Assembly: GCA_964523395.1 (NCBI GenBank) | Contig: CAZFXS010000003.1 | Span: forward strand, 215,788 to 279,787 | Length of the DNA stretch: 64,000 bases | Source: JANYJZ01 sp964523395 | GTDB lineage: Bacteria; Bacteroidota; Ignavibacteria; UBA10030; SZUA-254 | Reading direction: 5' to 3' | Part shown: in pieces, positions 24,666 to 33,765 of the stretch | Layout: each line of letters starts with the position of its first letter | Numbering within the stretch: position 1 is the first letter of the stretch | Made by a program: the position numbers and the translations under genes | Notes under the pieces: model-generated | Databases searched by the model: none | Seen by the model: the letters and a program-made list of their open reading frames with translations, nothing else | Told to the model about the DNA's origin: nothing

Positions 24666-26093
24666 TTAAATTTGAGCGATATGGTCACAAACCCTTTTTG
24701 CAGTTTTTTCGGCACTCATTACACAATCACCGACTGCGATTCCCCCCTTAAAGTTACTACAAATAAATGAACCTGCAAAGTTCTGCTCAAAATTATCAAT
24801 TGCGTGAAGTATTTTATAATATCCCAGGTTGTATTGGGGGATGGCTTTCTGCCATCTGATAATCTTAGTAAGGATAGGCGGCCCTGTGACGGAAAGGAGT
24901 TCCTTTAATTCATGAAGTACAATTTGTTGAAGTGATTTGTCGTCTTGGCCAGTAAGCTGAGGCTGGCGTGCACCCCCAATGAATGATGTCAGCGCAACAG
25001 CGTGCTCAGGCGAGCGGTTGGGAAATAGAGAGGATGTCCAGATCGTTCCGAGGATGTTGCGGCGTTCAATTTCAGGAACGAGAAAACCAAATCCATCGAG
25101 GTCACGGCCGATATCGTTTTTGGAAAATCCCATGAACACCTCAGCAACGGGAGGATAGTAAATCGATTCGAGGGTTTCCGACATGGCCGGATCGATGCGA
25201 TGAATTATTTTCGCGGTCGCGTGGGCAGGCGCGGAGTAGACCACAGCATTTGGCTCGATTGTATGCTGAATAGCTCCCTGTTGGTAAGCAATTGTATAGA
25301 CAGGATATTTCCCCGAGCGCATGGGAATAACGTGATTCACTGTTGCGTGATATTTTACTGAGGTGCCAAGAAAAGATGCGATCGCGTTTGGGAATGTTTG
25401 CATCCCGTCCTTGAATGAAAACAATCGGGCCCTGTCTTTTGCCACTTCCTTCCGTTTCTTCCGTTCTGAACGCGACCGCAGCGCTCCTTTGATGAGCGAA
25501 CCGTAGTTAGCTTCCAACGCGTACAATTTTGGAAACGCGCTTTGCACGGAAAGCTTTGCCGGATCTCCGGCGTATACTCCGGCGACAAACGGATTAATCG
25601 CGTAATCAAGAAATTCTTTGCCAAGACGGCGTGACACGAATTCGGCAATTGTCTCTTCTTTTGTCGCGCGCGCGATGAATGGTTCCTTGAGTAATCGAAG
25701 CTTTCCTCCTGTTGACCAAAGTTGAGAACTCAAAAAAGAACCTGGTCCCGTTGGCAGTGCGTGTAATGTTTTATCTTTTACAATAAAACGTTTTGATGCG
25801 CGTTCATCAGGATACTGCTGCAGATTGAGGATGCCAAGGTCTTCGAACATTTGTTTGAAGAGTGGAGTGGTTTCAAGCGCGCTGTTTGGTCCTGTTTCAA
25901 TGAGCCAATCTCCGTCATGGTCAGTTTTCATTGTCCCCCCTGGAGAATCTGAGGATTCAAGTACTGTAACGCTGACACCGTTCTTTTTTAACCAGTATGC
26001 GACGCAAAGTCCGGAAATCCCGGCACCGATGATGACTACCGATTTACGGGAATGCAGTCCCAAAGGATTCAATATGTCTGACGCATCTGACAT
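24666..26093 (-). CDS. hemG: Protoporphyrinogen oxidase (oxygen-dependent, HemY type)
   Basis: A 475-residue FAD-dependent oxidase that aromatises protoporphyrinogen IX to protoporphyrin IX. The dinucleotide-binding motif VVIIGAGISGLCVAYWLKK is at about residues 19-37, followed by ESSDSPGG and by GPNSALETTP. The C-terminal FAD motif is NFKGGIAVGDCVMSAEKTA (about 448-466). This is the HemY/PPOX type that uses O2, not the flavodoxin-like HemG of enterics; the symbol is used in its general sense. It is the last gene of the heme operon, 9 bp after hemH. Confidence 0.92.
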   Translation of the reverse strand: MSDASDILNPLGLHSRKSVVIIGAGISGLCVAYWLKKNGVSVTVLESSDSPGGTMKTDHDGDWLIETGPNSALETTPLFKQMFEDLGILNLQQYPDERASKRFIVKDKTLHALPTGPGSFLSSQLWSTGGKLRLLKEPFIARATKEETIAEFVSRRLGKEFLDYAINPFVAGVYAGDPAKLSVQSAFPKLYALEANYGSLIKGALRSRSERKKRKEVAKDRARLFSFKDGMQTFPNAIASFLGTSVKYHATVNHVIPMRSGKYPVYTIAYQQGAIQHTIEPNAVVYSAPAHATAKIIHRIDPAMSETLESIYYPPVAEVFMGFSKNDIGRDLDGFGFLVPEIERRNILGTIWTSSLFPNRSPEHAVALTSFIGGARQPQLTGQDDKSLQQIVLHELKELLSVTGPPILTKIIRWQKAIPQYNLGYYKILHAIDNFEQNFAGSFICSNFKGGIAVGDCVMSAEKTAKRVCDHIAQI

Positions 26094-26102
26094 GGTATTT
26101 TC

Positions 26103-27185
26103 TTACGAACGAGATTGTGCGGTCCAGTTGGGACAGAGCGTTGGGGATGTTCTTCCATTTTTTGTATTCATAATCATTCTACACGATGGAAGATCAATCG
26201 CCTTACCGGTGACGCGTTTCATCACCAGATCGACGAGGCATTCGATAAATTTGCGATGACTGTTAAGCGCAGGCATCATTTCAAATTGTTGCACACCGAG
26301 ATGTTCAGCCTCCTCACGTGTCTCTATGTTAATTTCATGCAGAGTTTCAATATGTTCCGTAACAAACGCCACAGGAATGACCAGGAGATGTTTTCTCCCC
26401 TGTGTGGCAAGATCATGAATAGTCGTGTGGATGGATGGTTTGAGCCATTCGGCCGGCCCGACTTTACTTTGATAACAAAGTGTATGGGGTGATTTCCATT
26501 TACCCTGAGCCATAGTCAGTCTGACAGTTTCTTCGATCTGAATCTGGTACGGGTCTCCTTCTTGTATCAAACTAACCGGTACACCGTGCGCGCTAAAGAC
26601 GAGGTCTATCTCCTTAGGGTCGATGCCTGAGAATTTCGCGTATGCCTTGTTTACATTATCAACAATGGCATCAACATAAAGAGGATGATTATGATAACAG
26701 CAAATTGTTGACGACGGAATCTGCTGAAAGTTTATAATCTTGCATTGGCGATTCCATTCTTTAAAACTGGAAATCGTCGTAGCTTTTGAAAATTGCGGGT
26801 AGAGCGGAAGTAAAACAATTTTCGTATACCGCTCTTTTTGTAATTGATGGATTACCTCCTCGGTGAGGGGATGCCAGTAACGCATTGCCACAAAGACTTT
26901 TGCTTCGATCTGTTTATTCAATGCTGATTCCAACGCAGTTGCCTGATCTCTTGTCAGGTCGACGATAGGTGATTTACCGCCGATTTCACGGTAATGTTCG
27001 GCAACTTTTTTAGAACGGCGGGATGAAATAAACCGTGCCAGCGGTTTGCGTGCCAGAAACGCTCCCGGAAAGTTGATGATATCCGGATCCTTGAACAGAT
27101 TATAGAGAAACGGTTCAATTGCGTCAAGAGAATCAGGTCCGCCCAGCTGAAAAAGAACAACGGCTATTTTTTCTTTTTGGTTCAT
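26103..27185 (-). CDS. hemH: Ferrochelatase
   Basis: A 360-residue enzyme inserting Fe2+ into protoporphyrin IX. Recognisable segments are VLFQLGGPDSLDAIEPFLYNLF (about 9-30), the metal-ligand His and signature SAHGVPVSLIQEGDPY (about 199-214), and CYQSKVGPAEWLKPS (about 238-252). The C-terminal end (TLCPNW...) is extended by about 30 residues over the core and has only one Cys, so no iron-sulfur cluster motif is evident. It overlaps hemF as ATGA and precedes hemG by 9 bp. Confidence 0.95.
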   Translation of the reverse strand: MNQKEKIAVVLFQLGGPDSLDAIEPFLYNLFKDPDIINFPGAFLARKPLARFISSRRSKKVAEHYREIGGKSPIVDLTRDQATALESALNKQIEAKVFVAMRYWHPLTEEVIHQLQKERYTKIVLLPLYPQFSKATTISSFKEWNRQCKIINFQQIPSSTICCYHNHPLYVDAIVDNVNKAYAKFSGIDPKEIDLVFSAHGVPVSLIQEGDPYQIQIEETVRLTMAQGKWKSPHTLCYQSKVGPAEWLKPSIHTTIHDLATQGRKHLLVIPVAFVTEHIETLHEINIETREEAEHLGVQQFEMMPALNSHRKFIECLVDLVMKRVTGKAIDLPSCRMIMNTKNGRTSPTLCPNWTAQSRS

Positions 27186-28075
27186 ATCCAGGATTTAGGT
27201 TGTTGTAATACATCGATGAGATGTTGCTCGCGCGAACCGGCGACCGGGGAGTAATTATATTTCCATTCGACTTCCGGCGGAAGGGACATTAATATTGATT
27301 CTACTCTGCCATCGGTTTCTAATCCGAAGAGTGTTCCTCTGTCGTACACAAGATTAAATTCCACGTATCTCCCTCTGCGGACGCGCTGCCACTCCTTTTC
27401 AAGCGTACCCCATGGCTCATTCTTTCTCCGTTCGATAATCGGGAGATATGCCGCGAGGAACGCATTACCGATTTCTTTTACAAACAGGAATGTCGCTTCA
27501 GGGTTATCGCGGAGATAATCAAAAAATATTCCGCCGATACCGCGGGTTTCCTTCCGGTGCTTGATAAAGAAATATTCATCACACCACTTTTTGAATCGTC
27601 CGTAATATTCAGCTGAGTGCTTATCGCAAGCAGTTTTCAGTGTTGTGTGAAAATGTCTGGCGTCGTCTTCAAAAAAATACCAGGGTGTCAGATCGGTGCC
27701 GCCGCCAAACCACATCTCGCCCTCGTCAAGGCGGAGAAACCGAAGGTTCATGTGAACAGTCGGAACCATCGGGCTATAAGGATGAAGGACGAGTGAAATG
27801 CCGGTGGCAAAAACTTTTTGCGGAGTCGTTTTTAACCGGGCGGCGAGGAGCTCAGAAAGAAATGTGTGAACAGCGGAGAAATTTACGCCGGCTTTTTCAA
27901 AGATTTTGCCATGTTGAAGGACTTTTGTGATGCCGCCGCCGCCGGCGGGGTGTGTCCACTTGTCTTCAGAAAATTGCTTGCCGCCATCAATGCGTTCAAG
28001 TCCTTCACAAATAATTCCCTGAAGGTGCTGAAAATATTCTTCTGCCTGCTGTTGCATTGAATTAGACGTGGACAT
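27182..28075 (-). CDS. hemF: Oxygen-dependent coproporphyrinogen III oxidase
   Basis: A 297-residue homodimeric enzyme that oxidatively decarboxylates coproporphyrinogen III to protoporphyrinogen IX with O2. Family hallmarks are FEKAGVNFSAVHTF (about 59-72), MNLRFLRLDEGEMWFGGGTD (about 103-122), GIGGIFFDYL (about 175-184) and a C-terminal WKYNYSPVAGSREQHLIDVL. Its presence, with no hemN in the window, points to aerobic heme synthesis. It lies 3' of the ferritin gene in the same direction; a terminator between them at 28126-28159 suggests partial uncoupling. Confidence 0.95.
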   Translation of the reverse strand: MSTSNSMQQQAEEYFQHLQGIICEGLERIDGGKQFSEDKWTHPAGGGGITKVLQHGKIFEKAGVNFSAVHTFLSELLAARLKTTPQKVFATGISLVLHPYSPMVPTVHMNLRFLRLDEGEMWFGGGTDLTPWYFFEDDARHFHTTLKTACDKHSAEYYGRFKKWCDEYFFIKHRKETRGIGGIFFDYLRDNPEATFLFVKEIGNAFLAAYLPIIERRKNEPWGTLEKEWQRVRRGRYVEFNLVYDRGTLFGLETDGRVESILMSLPPEVEWKYNYSPVAGSREQHLIDVLQQPKSWI

Positions 28076-28125
28076 ATCGAATAGAGATTGGAATAATTAC
28101 GTATAGCAAAAGTGTTATATAAAAA

Positions 28126-28159
28126 ATGCTCGCGGTGAGAGATGATCCCGCGAGCATTC
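28126..28159 (-). terminator. Intrinsic terminator downstream of the ferritin-like gene
   Basis: Arms AATGCTCGCGG (28126-28136) and CCGCGAGCATT (28149-28159) form an 11-bp perfect stem. On the minus strand the stem is followed by TTTTTTATAT. It lies within the heme gene run, so hemF-H-G may need a separate promoter or read-through. Confidence 0.8.
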
Positions 28160-28174
28160 AATGAACAGTAACGA

Positions 28175-28597
28175 TTACATGCCTTTGAGAATACGTTCAA
28201 TCTGCTCGGCGTGGCCGGTTTCATCCATAAGCAGTTCCTCGAGTTTAATCTTCAAACCGATTTCACCCGCTTCTTCCGCCTGGATGCAACGCTGGCGGTA
28301 GTTTTCAATTGCTTCACGTTCGAGTTTGAGGTCGTATTTCAGCATGCCCTTGACATCCTTCGGGCATTTATGCTGAACGGGAACGGTGGTCGGCTTCCCG
28401 CCAAGGGCCGCGATTTTCTCAGCGAGGAAAATCGCGTGTGCCATCTCGCCGGTAATTTCCGGAACCAAAAATTCTCGCAACTCTTCGCCATCCCATCCGG
28501 TCGCCGTTGATGTTTGATAAAGATATAAGAGCGATGCGCCAAGTTCGTTTGCAAGATCCTGGTTCAATCCATCGATGAGTGCCTTTTTGTTTGCCAT
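28175..28597 (-). CDS. Ferritin-like/bacterioferritin-family protein
   Basis: A 140-residue four-helix ferritin-like protein. It starts ALIDGLNQDLANELGASLLYL, with Glu18 as a likely metal ligand. Metal-binding E/H motifs follow in EITGEMAHAIFLAEKI (about 47-62), EREAIENYRQRC (about 93-104) and MDETGHAEQIERIL (about 124-138). It is shorter than classical bacterioferritin (158) and resembles Dps/ferritin-like small cages found in many FCB bacteria. Its position between hemE and hemF ties iron storage to heme synthesis. GGAGACACT precedes the ATG, and a strong terminator follows. Confidence 0.85.
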   Translation of the reverse strand: MANKKALIDGLNQDLANELGASLLYLYQTSTATGWDGEELREFLVPEITGEMAHAIFLAEKIAALGGKPTTVPVQHKCPKDVKGMLKYDLKLEREAIENYRQRCIQAEEAGEIGLKIKLEELLMDETGHAEQIERILKGM

Positions 28598-28612
28598 AGT
28601 GTCTCCTTTGCG

Positions 28613-29677
28613 TTATTGATGATAGAGAATGCTTTGTTCTTTCACTGTTTGAACTAATAATTGTACATGTTCCACCGGGATGTCGGGATGAATACCATGC
28701 CCCAGATTAAAAATGTGTCCATGTCCTTTTCCGAATTTGTGCAGTATCGATTCAACTTCCTTTTTGATGATAGAAGGGGATGCATAAAGAACAGTCGGAT
28801 CCAGATTTCCCTGCAGTGCAACTTTTGAATCGATACTCTTTCGCGCAACTCCGATGTCTGTCGACCAATCAAGCCCGACAACATCACACCCGGTATCTGC
28901 AATTTCTTTGAGAGAATGCCCTGTATCCTTACAAAACACAATGACGGGCACTCCCGTAGTCCGGACTTCTTTCACTATCTGCTGAATATATGGGAGCGAG
29001 AAATTTCTGAATGCGTCTACCGTTAATATTCCGCCCCATGTATCAAAAATCTGAACCGCCTGCGCGCCTGCCTGCACCTTTGCCTTCAGATAACTTGTAA
29101 CAGATTGTGTGAGCTTTTCTAATAGCATATGCAGAAGGCTCGGATTATTATACATCATTTCCTTTGCGTAGCGAAATGACTTCGAACCATGTCCCTCGAT
29201 CATGTATGCTGCCAGTGTCCACGGTGATCCTGCAAACCCGATAAGCGGAACGCGTCCGTTGAGTTGCTTTCTGGTCAAGGAGACTGCATCGAGAACGTAT
29301 TGCAGTTTATCTGCCGGGTCGGGAACACGCAATTTCCGAATGCTTTCTTCACTTCGGACCGGATGCGGAAATCTCGGGCCTCCTTTACCTTCTTCGACAA
29401 TAAGTTCCATCCCCATAGCTTCTGGTACAACAAGAATATCGGAAAAAATTATTGCCGCATCAACCCCTATGATATCCACAGGTTGTATTGTGACCTCTGT
29501 AGCCAGTTCAGGTGTTTTGCAAAGCGTAAGAAAATCAGTTTTAGCCCGAACAGCCCGATATTCAGGCAAATACCGGCCGGCCTGGCGCATTATCCAAATT
29601 GGAGTTCGTGACGTTTCCTGCCGGCGGCAGGCCTTCAAAAACAGGTCGTTCTTCAGTGTTGTATCGTGTTGATTCAT
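28613..29677 (-). CDS. hemE: Uroporphyrinogen decarboxylase
   Basis: A 354-residue enzyme that removes four carboxyls from uroporphyrinogen III to give coproporphyrinogen III. Signature 1, PIWIMRQAGRYLPEY, is at residues 26-40; signature 2, GFAGSPWTLAAYMIEG, at about 148-163. The conserved FSDI (about 77-80) and a C-terminal NLGHGIHPDIPVEHV (about 322-336) are also present. It follows hemD by 3 bp and precedes the ferritin gene by 15 bp. Length is normal. Confidence 0.96.
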   Translation of the reverse strand: MNQHDTTLKNDLFLKACRRQETSRTPIWIMRQAGRYLPEYRAVRAKTDFLTLCKTPELATEVTIQPVDIIGVDAAIIFSDILVVPEAMGMELIVEEGKGGPRFPHPVRSEESIRKLRVPDPADKLQYVLDAVSLTRKQLNGRVPLIGFAGSPWTLAAYMIEGHGSKSFRYAKEMMYNNPSLLHMLLEKLTQSVTSYLKAKVQAGAQAVQIFDTWGGILTVDAFRNFSLPYIQQIVKEVRTTGVPVIVFCKDTGHSLKEIADTGCDVVGLDWSTDIGVARKSIDSKVALQGNLDPTVLYASPSIIKKEVESILHKFGKGHGHIFNLGHGIHPDIPVEHVQLLVQTVKEQSILYHQ

Positions 29678-29680
29678 CAG

Positions 29681-30481
29681 TTACAGTTTCTCTGGGTTTT
29701 CAAATTCAAGTTGGAAGTGGTGTATGATTGCTTCAATAAGTCCATGAATGGTAGAATGCCGCGCCGTAACATGCGGTGGAAATCCGTTTTGTATCAGCGC
29801 TTCAGCAGTTACCGGACCGATGACCGCAAATACGGAATGTGAATAAATGTTCTGTGCTTTCTCAACGGAAAAAAGTGAAAGAAAATTGCGCACCGCAGAG
29901 GGACTGGCGAATGTCAGAACGTCAATTTCTCCGTTAACAATTCTGGCGTACATTTTCTCAGCATCCGCGACATCCGGTTTTACAGTTTGATAAACTTCGA
30001 TTGCATCTACAATTCCACCTAATTCTTCGATTCCTTTTGACAGTGTATTCTCTCCTAAATTTCCTTTGGGGAGAAGGAATTTCCTTCCGGAAATGTTTTC
30101 CTTCCTGAGAGATACAACAAGTTCAGAAGCCGAGTAAGAGTCAGGTATCAATGTCACTGTGAAATTATGATGCTCGATAGCTTCCTTTGTTTTCTCTCCG
30201 ACGGTATAGATCTGTTTATCGCGAAGACAATCTATTGGAATTGCTGTTTCAGCCGCACGGCGGAAAAAGAATTCGACGCCATTCGTACTTCCAAAACAAA
30301 TCCCGTCGTAGCCGGGAAGCTGTTTCATCGCTTTGTCGCACGCGTCCCATGATTGCGGCGGAGTAATTTCAATTGTTGAAAATATGACAGCATTTCCCCC
30401 AGCCCGTTCAATTGCGTGAACAGACTCTCCCGCCTGATGGCGGGATCGCGTTACCAGTATTGTTTTCCCGGATAAATTCAT
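29681..30481 (-). CDS. hemD: Uroporphyrinogen-III synthase
   Basis: A 266-residue member of the poorly conserved HemD family, which cyclises hydroxymethylbilane with inversion of ring D. Visible features are the N-terminal KTILVTRSRHQAGESVHAIE, the central GKTxE-like TVGEKTKEAIE (about 92-102) and the second-domain strand VLTFASPSAVRNFLSLF (about 186-202) followed by AVIGPVTAEAL. Assignment rests on these and on its place between hemC and hemE with gaps of 11 and 3 bp. Confidence 0.9.
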   Translation of the reverse strand: MNLSGKTILVTRSRHQAGESVHAIERAGGNAVIFSTIEITPPQSWDACDKAMKQLPGYDGICFGSTNGVEFFFRRAAETAIPIDCLRDKQIYTVGEKTKEAIEHHNFTVTLIPDSYSASELVVSLRKENISGRKFLLPKGNLGENTLSKGIEELGGIVDAIEVYQTVKPDVADAEKMYARIVNGEIDVLTFASPSAVRNFLSLFSVEKAQNIYSHSVFAVIGPVTAEALIQNGFPPHVTARHSTIHGLIEAIIHHFQLEFENPEKL

Positions 30482-30492
30482 TTGGTATACGG

Positions 30493-31452
30493 CTATCCAA
30501 CTGTTAGCGGCTGTGCGTTTCTGATACCGTCAAGAATTTCTTTGCCTCCACTTTCAAACAGAGTTTTTGCCAGATGTTTGCCAAGTTCTTCCGGTGTATC
30601 GGCATTTCCTTTTACTTTTCCCCGGACAATCTTTTTTCCGTCAATACTTCCGATAACGGCATCAAACAATAATTCATTGTTCTCTATCCTTGCATACGCT
30701 CCGATAGGAACCTGGCACCCGCCTTCCAAAAAACGGAGAAATGCGCGTTCACACGAAGTTGACTTTTCAGCTGCAGTACTGTGAAGTGATTGCAGGAACT
30801 TCTCAATTCTTTTGTCCCCAATCCGTACCTCAATACCGAGAGCACCTTGCCCAACAGCCGGAAGCATACGGTCAACCGGAATCACTTCCGAAATTTTTGA
30901 TGCCATCTCAAGTCTCACGACGCCGGCGCGAGCCAATATCATCCCGTCCCAATCCGATGATTCCAGTTTTGCGAACCGTGTATTAAGATTACCTCTCAGG
31001 TCAATGATTTTTAGGTCAGGGCGCCGGTTCAGCAACTGGCTTCTTCGGCGTAAACTCCCGGTCGCTATCGTTCCGCCTTTTGGGACATCATCAAGGCTTT
31101 TAAACGGTTTATTGGGATGGCAGATAAACACGTCGCGGACATCTTCTCTTTTGGTAATCGCGCCGATGCGTAAACCTTCAGGGAGAACTGTCGGAAGATC
31201 TTTCAAACTATGGACTGCCAGGTCGATAGAGCCATTAAGGAGCGCGACTTCAATTTCTTTTGTGAATAATCCTTTATCGCCGATGGCAGAGAGGGGAGAG
31301 TCAAGAACTGCATCTCCTGTAGTCTTAATAATTTGAATTTCGACGTCAATTGCCGGAAAGTGTTCCTTAATCTCTCGCTGTACCCAATGTGCCTGCCACA
31401 GTGCGAGCTGGCTACCTCTGCTTCCGATGATGATGTTAGTGTCGTTCTTCAC
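30493..31452 (-). CDS. hemC: Hydroxymethylbilane synthase (porphobilinogen deaminase)
   Basis: A 319-residue enzyme that polymerises four porphobilinogens. The GTG at 31452 is preferred because it gives the usual N-terminus (NIIIGSRGSQLALWQ) and family length; an in-frame ATG at 31515 would overlap hemA by 80 bp. The dipyrromethane-cofactor cysteine is in FLEGGCQVPIGAYA (about 238-251). Conserved arginine-rich segments TGSLRRRSQLL and DLRGNLNTRFAKL are visible. The gene starts inside the last codons of hemA, which implies translational coupling. Confidence 0.94.
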   Translation of the reverse strand: MKNDTNIIIGSRGSQLALWQAHWVQREIKEHFPAIDVEIQIIKTTGDAVLDSPLSAIGDKGLFTKEIEVALLNGSIDLAVHSLKDLPTVLPEGLRIGAITKREDVRDVFICHPNKPFKSLDDVPKGGTIATGSLRRRSQLLNRRPDLKIIDLRGNLNTRFAKLESSDWDGMILARAGVVRLEMASKISEVIPVDRMLPAVGQGALGIEVRIGDKRIEKFLQSLHSTAAEKSTSCERAFLRFLEGGCQVPIGAYARIENNELLFDAVIGSIDGKKIVRGKVKGNADTPEELGKHLAKTLFESGGKEILDGIRNAQPLTVG

Positions 31453-32722
31453 GATGTGTCCGTTTGTCCAATCCGAAAAGATGTCTGAGAAAGAAAACTT
31501 TGGTGCGCGTCTCATCTTCCGGGTGTTCGCCCGTTCCGTTCTTAAGGTTTGTCATCGGCGTATGAAGGATTTTATTGACGATGCGCTTTGTCAGCATGTC
31601 AATGGCTTCCTGCTTTTCTTCGCCGAAATGATGGAGATGCTTGCTGACTTCCTCTCTGCGAATCGCTTCAATCTGTTCCTGCAGCTCTTGTATCGTTGGG
31701 CTGACATCGAGCGATTTATACCACCGCTCGAATTCATGAACTTCCTCGGCGATAATCGTTTCAACAAGAGGCACCTGACTTTTACGATGGGATAGATTGC
31801 CATCGATGATGTGGTTTAATGCATCAATATCATGCAAAAAGACGTTATCGATGATGTTTACTTTCGGATCAATATTCCTTGGCACGCCGAGGTCTATAAT
31901 AAAGAGAGGCCTATTCCCCCGGCTTTTCATAGCCTGGCGGAGTTGCTGTTCAGTCAGTACGAATTGGGTGCTATGCACAGAACAGATGAGGATGTCGATA
32001 TGCTGTAATTCTGAAGTCATCTTATCAAAGTCGATGACGGTTCCTCCAAGTTGCTGAGCAAGCGTTTCAGCGTGTTCCCGTGTCCTGTTGCAGAAGATAA
32101 ACTTGCCAAGATTCCGGCTTTTTAAATGTTTTGCAGTCAATTTGCCCGTTTCACCGGCACCAATGAGCATCGCGGTCCGTTTGGAGAGGTCTTCAAAGAT
32201 TTTTGAAGCAAGCTCAGCGGCCGCGTAGCTGATGGATACAGCTCCTTCACCGATTTCCGTCTCGGTGCGCGCGCGTTTCCCCACATGAAGCGCACTTGTA
32301 TAGAGCCGGTGTAACAGAATGCCGGTTGTGTGTTTATCGTGCGCGATGGAAAATGCTTCCTTGATCTGATTGGTAATCTGGACATCTCCCAGCACCATCG
32401 AATCAATTCCGGATACAACACGGTACAACTGTTGGATTGCCGGAATGCCGGAGAAGGTGTAGAAATTTTTTTCGTCTACAACATCGGAAGAATGTTTTTG
32501 TTCAGAAAGCACTTTCCATGCGTGAAGCCCGTTCATTTCTGCGGAAGATGGAACGTAGTAGAGTTCTGTCCGGTTGCACGTTGATATCAATGCGCATTCT
32601 TTAACGGCGTGTTCTTTGAGATAGGAAAGGACTTCCGGAACCTCTTCGTTCGAGAACCAGAGTTTTTCCCGGACCTCAATCGGCGCTGTCCGGTGGTTGA
32701 TGCCGACGCAGATGATATTCAT
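31436..32722 (-). CDS. hemA: Glutamyl-tRNA reductase
   Basis: A 428-residue NADPH-dependent enzyme reducing glutamyl-tRNA(Glu) to glutamate-1-semialdehyde, the first committed step of C5-pathway tetrapyrrole synthesis. The N-terminus MNIICVGINHRTAPIEVREK and the catalytic cysteine segment ISTCNRTELYYV (Cys near residue 50) are diagnostic; a Rossmann motif IGAGETGKLTAKHL lies near 183-196. A TTG at 32761 is an alternative start (441 residues) that overlaps the upstream gene, but the family normally begins at the chosen Met. Together with hemL it shows that this organism uses the C5 and not the Shemin route. Confidence 0.95.
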   Translation of the reverse strand: MNIICVGINHRTAPIEVREKLWFSNEEVPEVLSYLKEHAVKECALISTCNRTELYYVPSSAEMNGLHAWKVLSEQKHSSDVVDEKNFYTFSGIPAIQQLYRVVSGIDSMVLGDVQITNQIKEAFSIAHDKHTTGILLHRLYTSALHVGKRARTETEIGEGAVSISYAAAELASKIFEDLSKRTAMLIGAGETGKLTAKHLKSRNLGKFIFCNRTREHAETLAQQLGGTVIDFDKMTSELQHIDILICSVHSTQFVLTEQQLRQAMKSRGNRPLFIIDLGVPRNIDPKVNIIDNVFLHDIDALNHIIDGNLSHRKSQVPLVETIIAEEVHEFERWYKSLDVSPTIQELQEQIEAIRREEVSKHLHHFGEEKQEAIDMLTKRIVNKILHTPMTNLKNGTGEHPEDETRTKVFFLRHLFGLDKRTHREERH

Positions 32723-32757
32723 ACGTTGCTTTGCATTGCTGTTGCTTCGTCCTTCAC

Positions 32758-33585
32758 TCAATAAAATTTGTGAAAGCCGGTGAAGAACATATTAATAATC
32801 GTCATTGAGAACAATGCGATTGCGAAACCGATGACTGATAACACCATGATTCTTCGTCCTTGCCAGCCGATGATTTTCTTTGCTCCAAGGCCGGCGGCGT
32901 ACACACACCATATAGCAAACGTACCGATGAGTTTCGGATCGGCGTACGAGAAATCCGGTATAGCGCTCGGGAGCCAGATCATTCCAATGATAATTGCGAT
33001 TGTCAGAAGGATAAAACCTGATATCGTTGCGGTGTAACTCATGCGCTCGAGTACTTCGAGATTTGGGAGGCGTTTATAGATTACACTGAACTGACTCGAC
33101 TTGATATCATGATACAACATCAGATATAATAATCCGTACACGGCGGAGATTGTAATCGCAGCGTACCCAAACAATGCGCTGAAGACATGAAACCCGAGTA
33201 AATTGCTTCGAAGGATTGGCGGTATTTCGTTCAGTTCTTTAATGAAAATTGATGAAATCAATTGAAAAAAGAAGGGAAGTATCAGTATAAAATATCCCGT
33301 TGCATTGTTTTTTGTGGTGAATTCTATGTATGCATAGATCAGCGCAACAGTCAAAGCAATGAGAGAAAGAATTTCGAAAATAGACGTAATCGGTGGATGG
33401 GAATACTCGATTGTTCGTAATGTACAATACGCGATATGGACTGCGATAGTAATGAGCAGGAATGGCGTTTTCAGAACCTCGGCCTGCTTTACACTGCTGA
33501 AGAAGGCACGCGCATATGTCCAAATTGTTATAAAATAGAGGAACGGAAGAAGAAACTGGAGTGCGAAAGTGTATATGTTTATCAT
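32758..33585 (-). CDS. CcsA/HemX-type cytochrome c assembly membrane protein
   Basis: A 275-residue polytopic protein with about eight hydrophobic helices, in the family of CcsA/ResC and HemX. It contains the family feature of a conserved loop after FHVFSALFGYAAITISAVYGLLY (about 150-170) and a later WLP...GTFAIWCVYA region. In other bacteria HemX sits directly before hemA and modulates HemA levels, while CcsA handles heme for cytochrome c maturation; both readings fit. The ATG at 33585 is favoured over a TTG at 33636 because a promoter (33608-33636) covers the latter. Confidence 0.82.
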   Translation of the reverse strand: MINIYTFALQFLLPFLYFITIWTYARAFFSSVKQAEVLKTPFLLITIAVHIAYCTLRTIEYSHPPITSIFEILSLIALTVALIYAYIEFTTKNNATGYFILILPFFFQLISSIFIKELNEIPPILRSNLLGFHVFSALFGYAAITISAVYGLLYLMLYHDIKSSQFSVIYKRLPNLEVLERMSYTATISGFILLTIAIIIGMIWLPSAIPDFSYADPKLIGTFAIWCVYAAGLGAKKIIGWQGRRIMVLSVIGFAIALFSMTIINMFFTGFHKFY

Positions 33586-33607
33586 GTTATTATCAATTTC
33601 TTTATCG

Positions 33608-33636
33608 AAGATAAGCAAATGGGATGCCATTTTCAA
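33608..33636 (-). promoter_or_regulatory. Promoter of the heme operon
   Basis: On the minus strand TTGAAA (33636-33631) and TATCTT (33613-33608) are separated by 17 nt. Transcription would start near 33601, about 16 nt before the ATG at 33585. Confidence 0.6.
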
Positions 33637-33681
33637 TTGTGGAAGAATTCCCGAATAAATACTCTCAAATGCGAGAATTTA

Positions 33682-33710
33682 TTGCAACTGCTCTATGGCT
33701 TTACTATATT
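33682..33710 (+). promoter_or_regulatory. Promoter of the M20 peptidase gene
   Basis: TTGCAA (33682-33687), 17-nt spacer, TATATT (33705-33710). It is divergent from the heme promoter about 50 bp away. The downstream gene has AGGAG before its ATG at 33766. Confidence 0.65.
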
Positions 33711-33765
33711 GAAACGCATTTGCACAAAATTTTATCAATCATGATAAACTCTTTTAGGAGTCCTG

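Noticed and set aside
32722..32761. Extended TTG start for hemA
   Set aside because: Adds 13 polar residues not seen in the family, and overlaps the upstream gene; the internal ATG gives the usual N-terminus.
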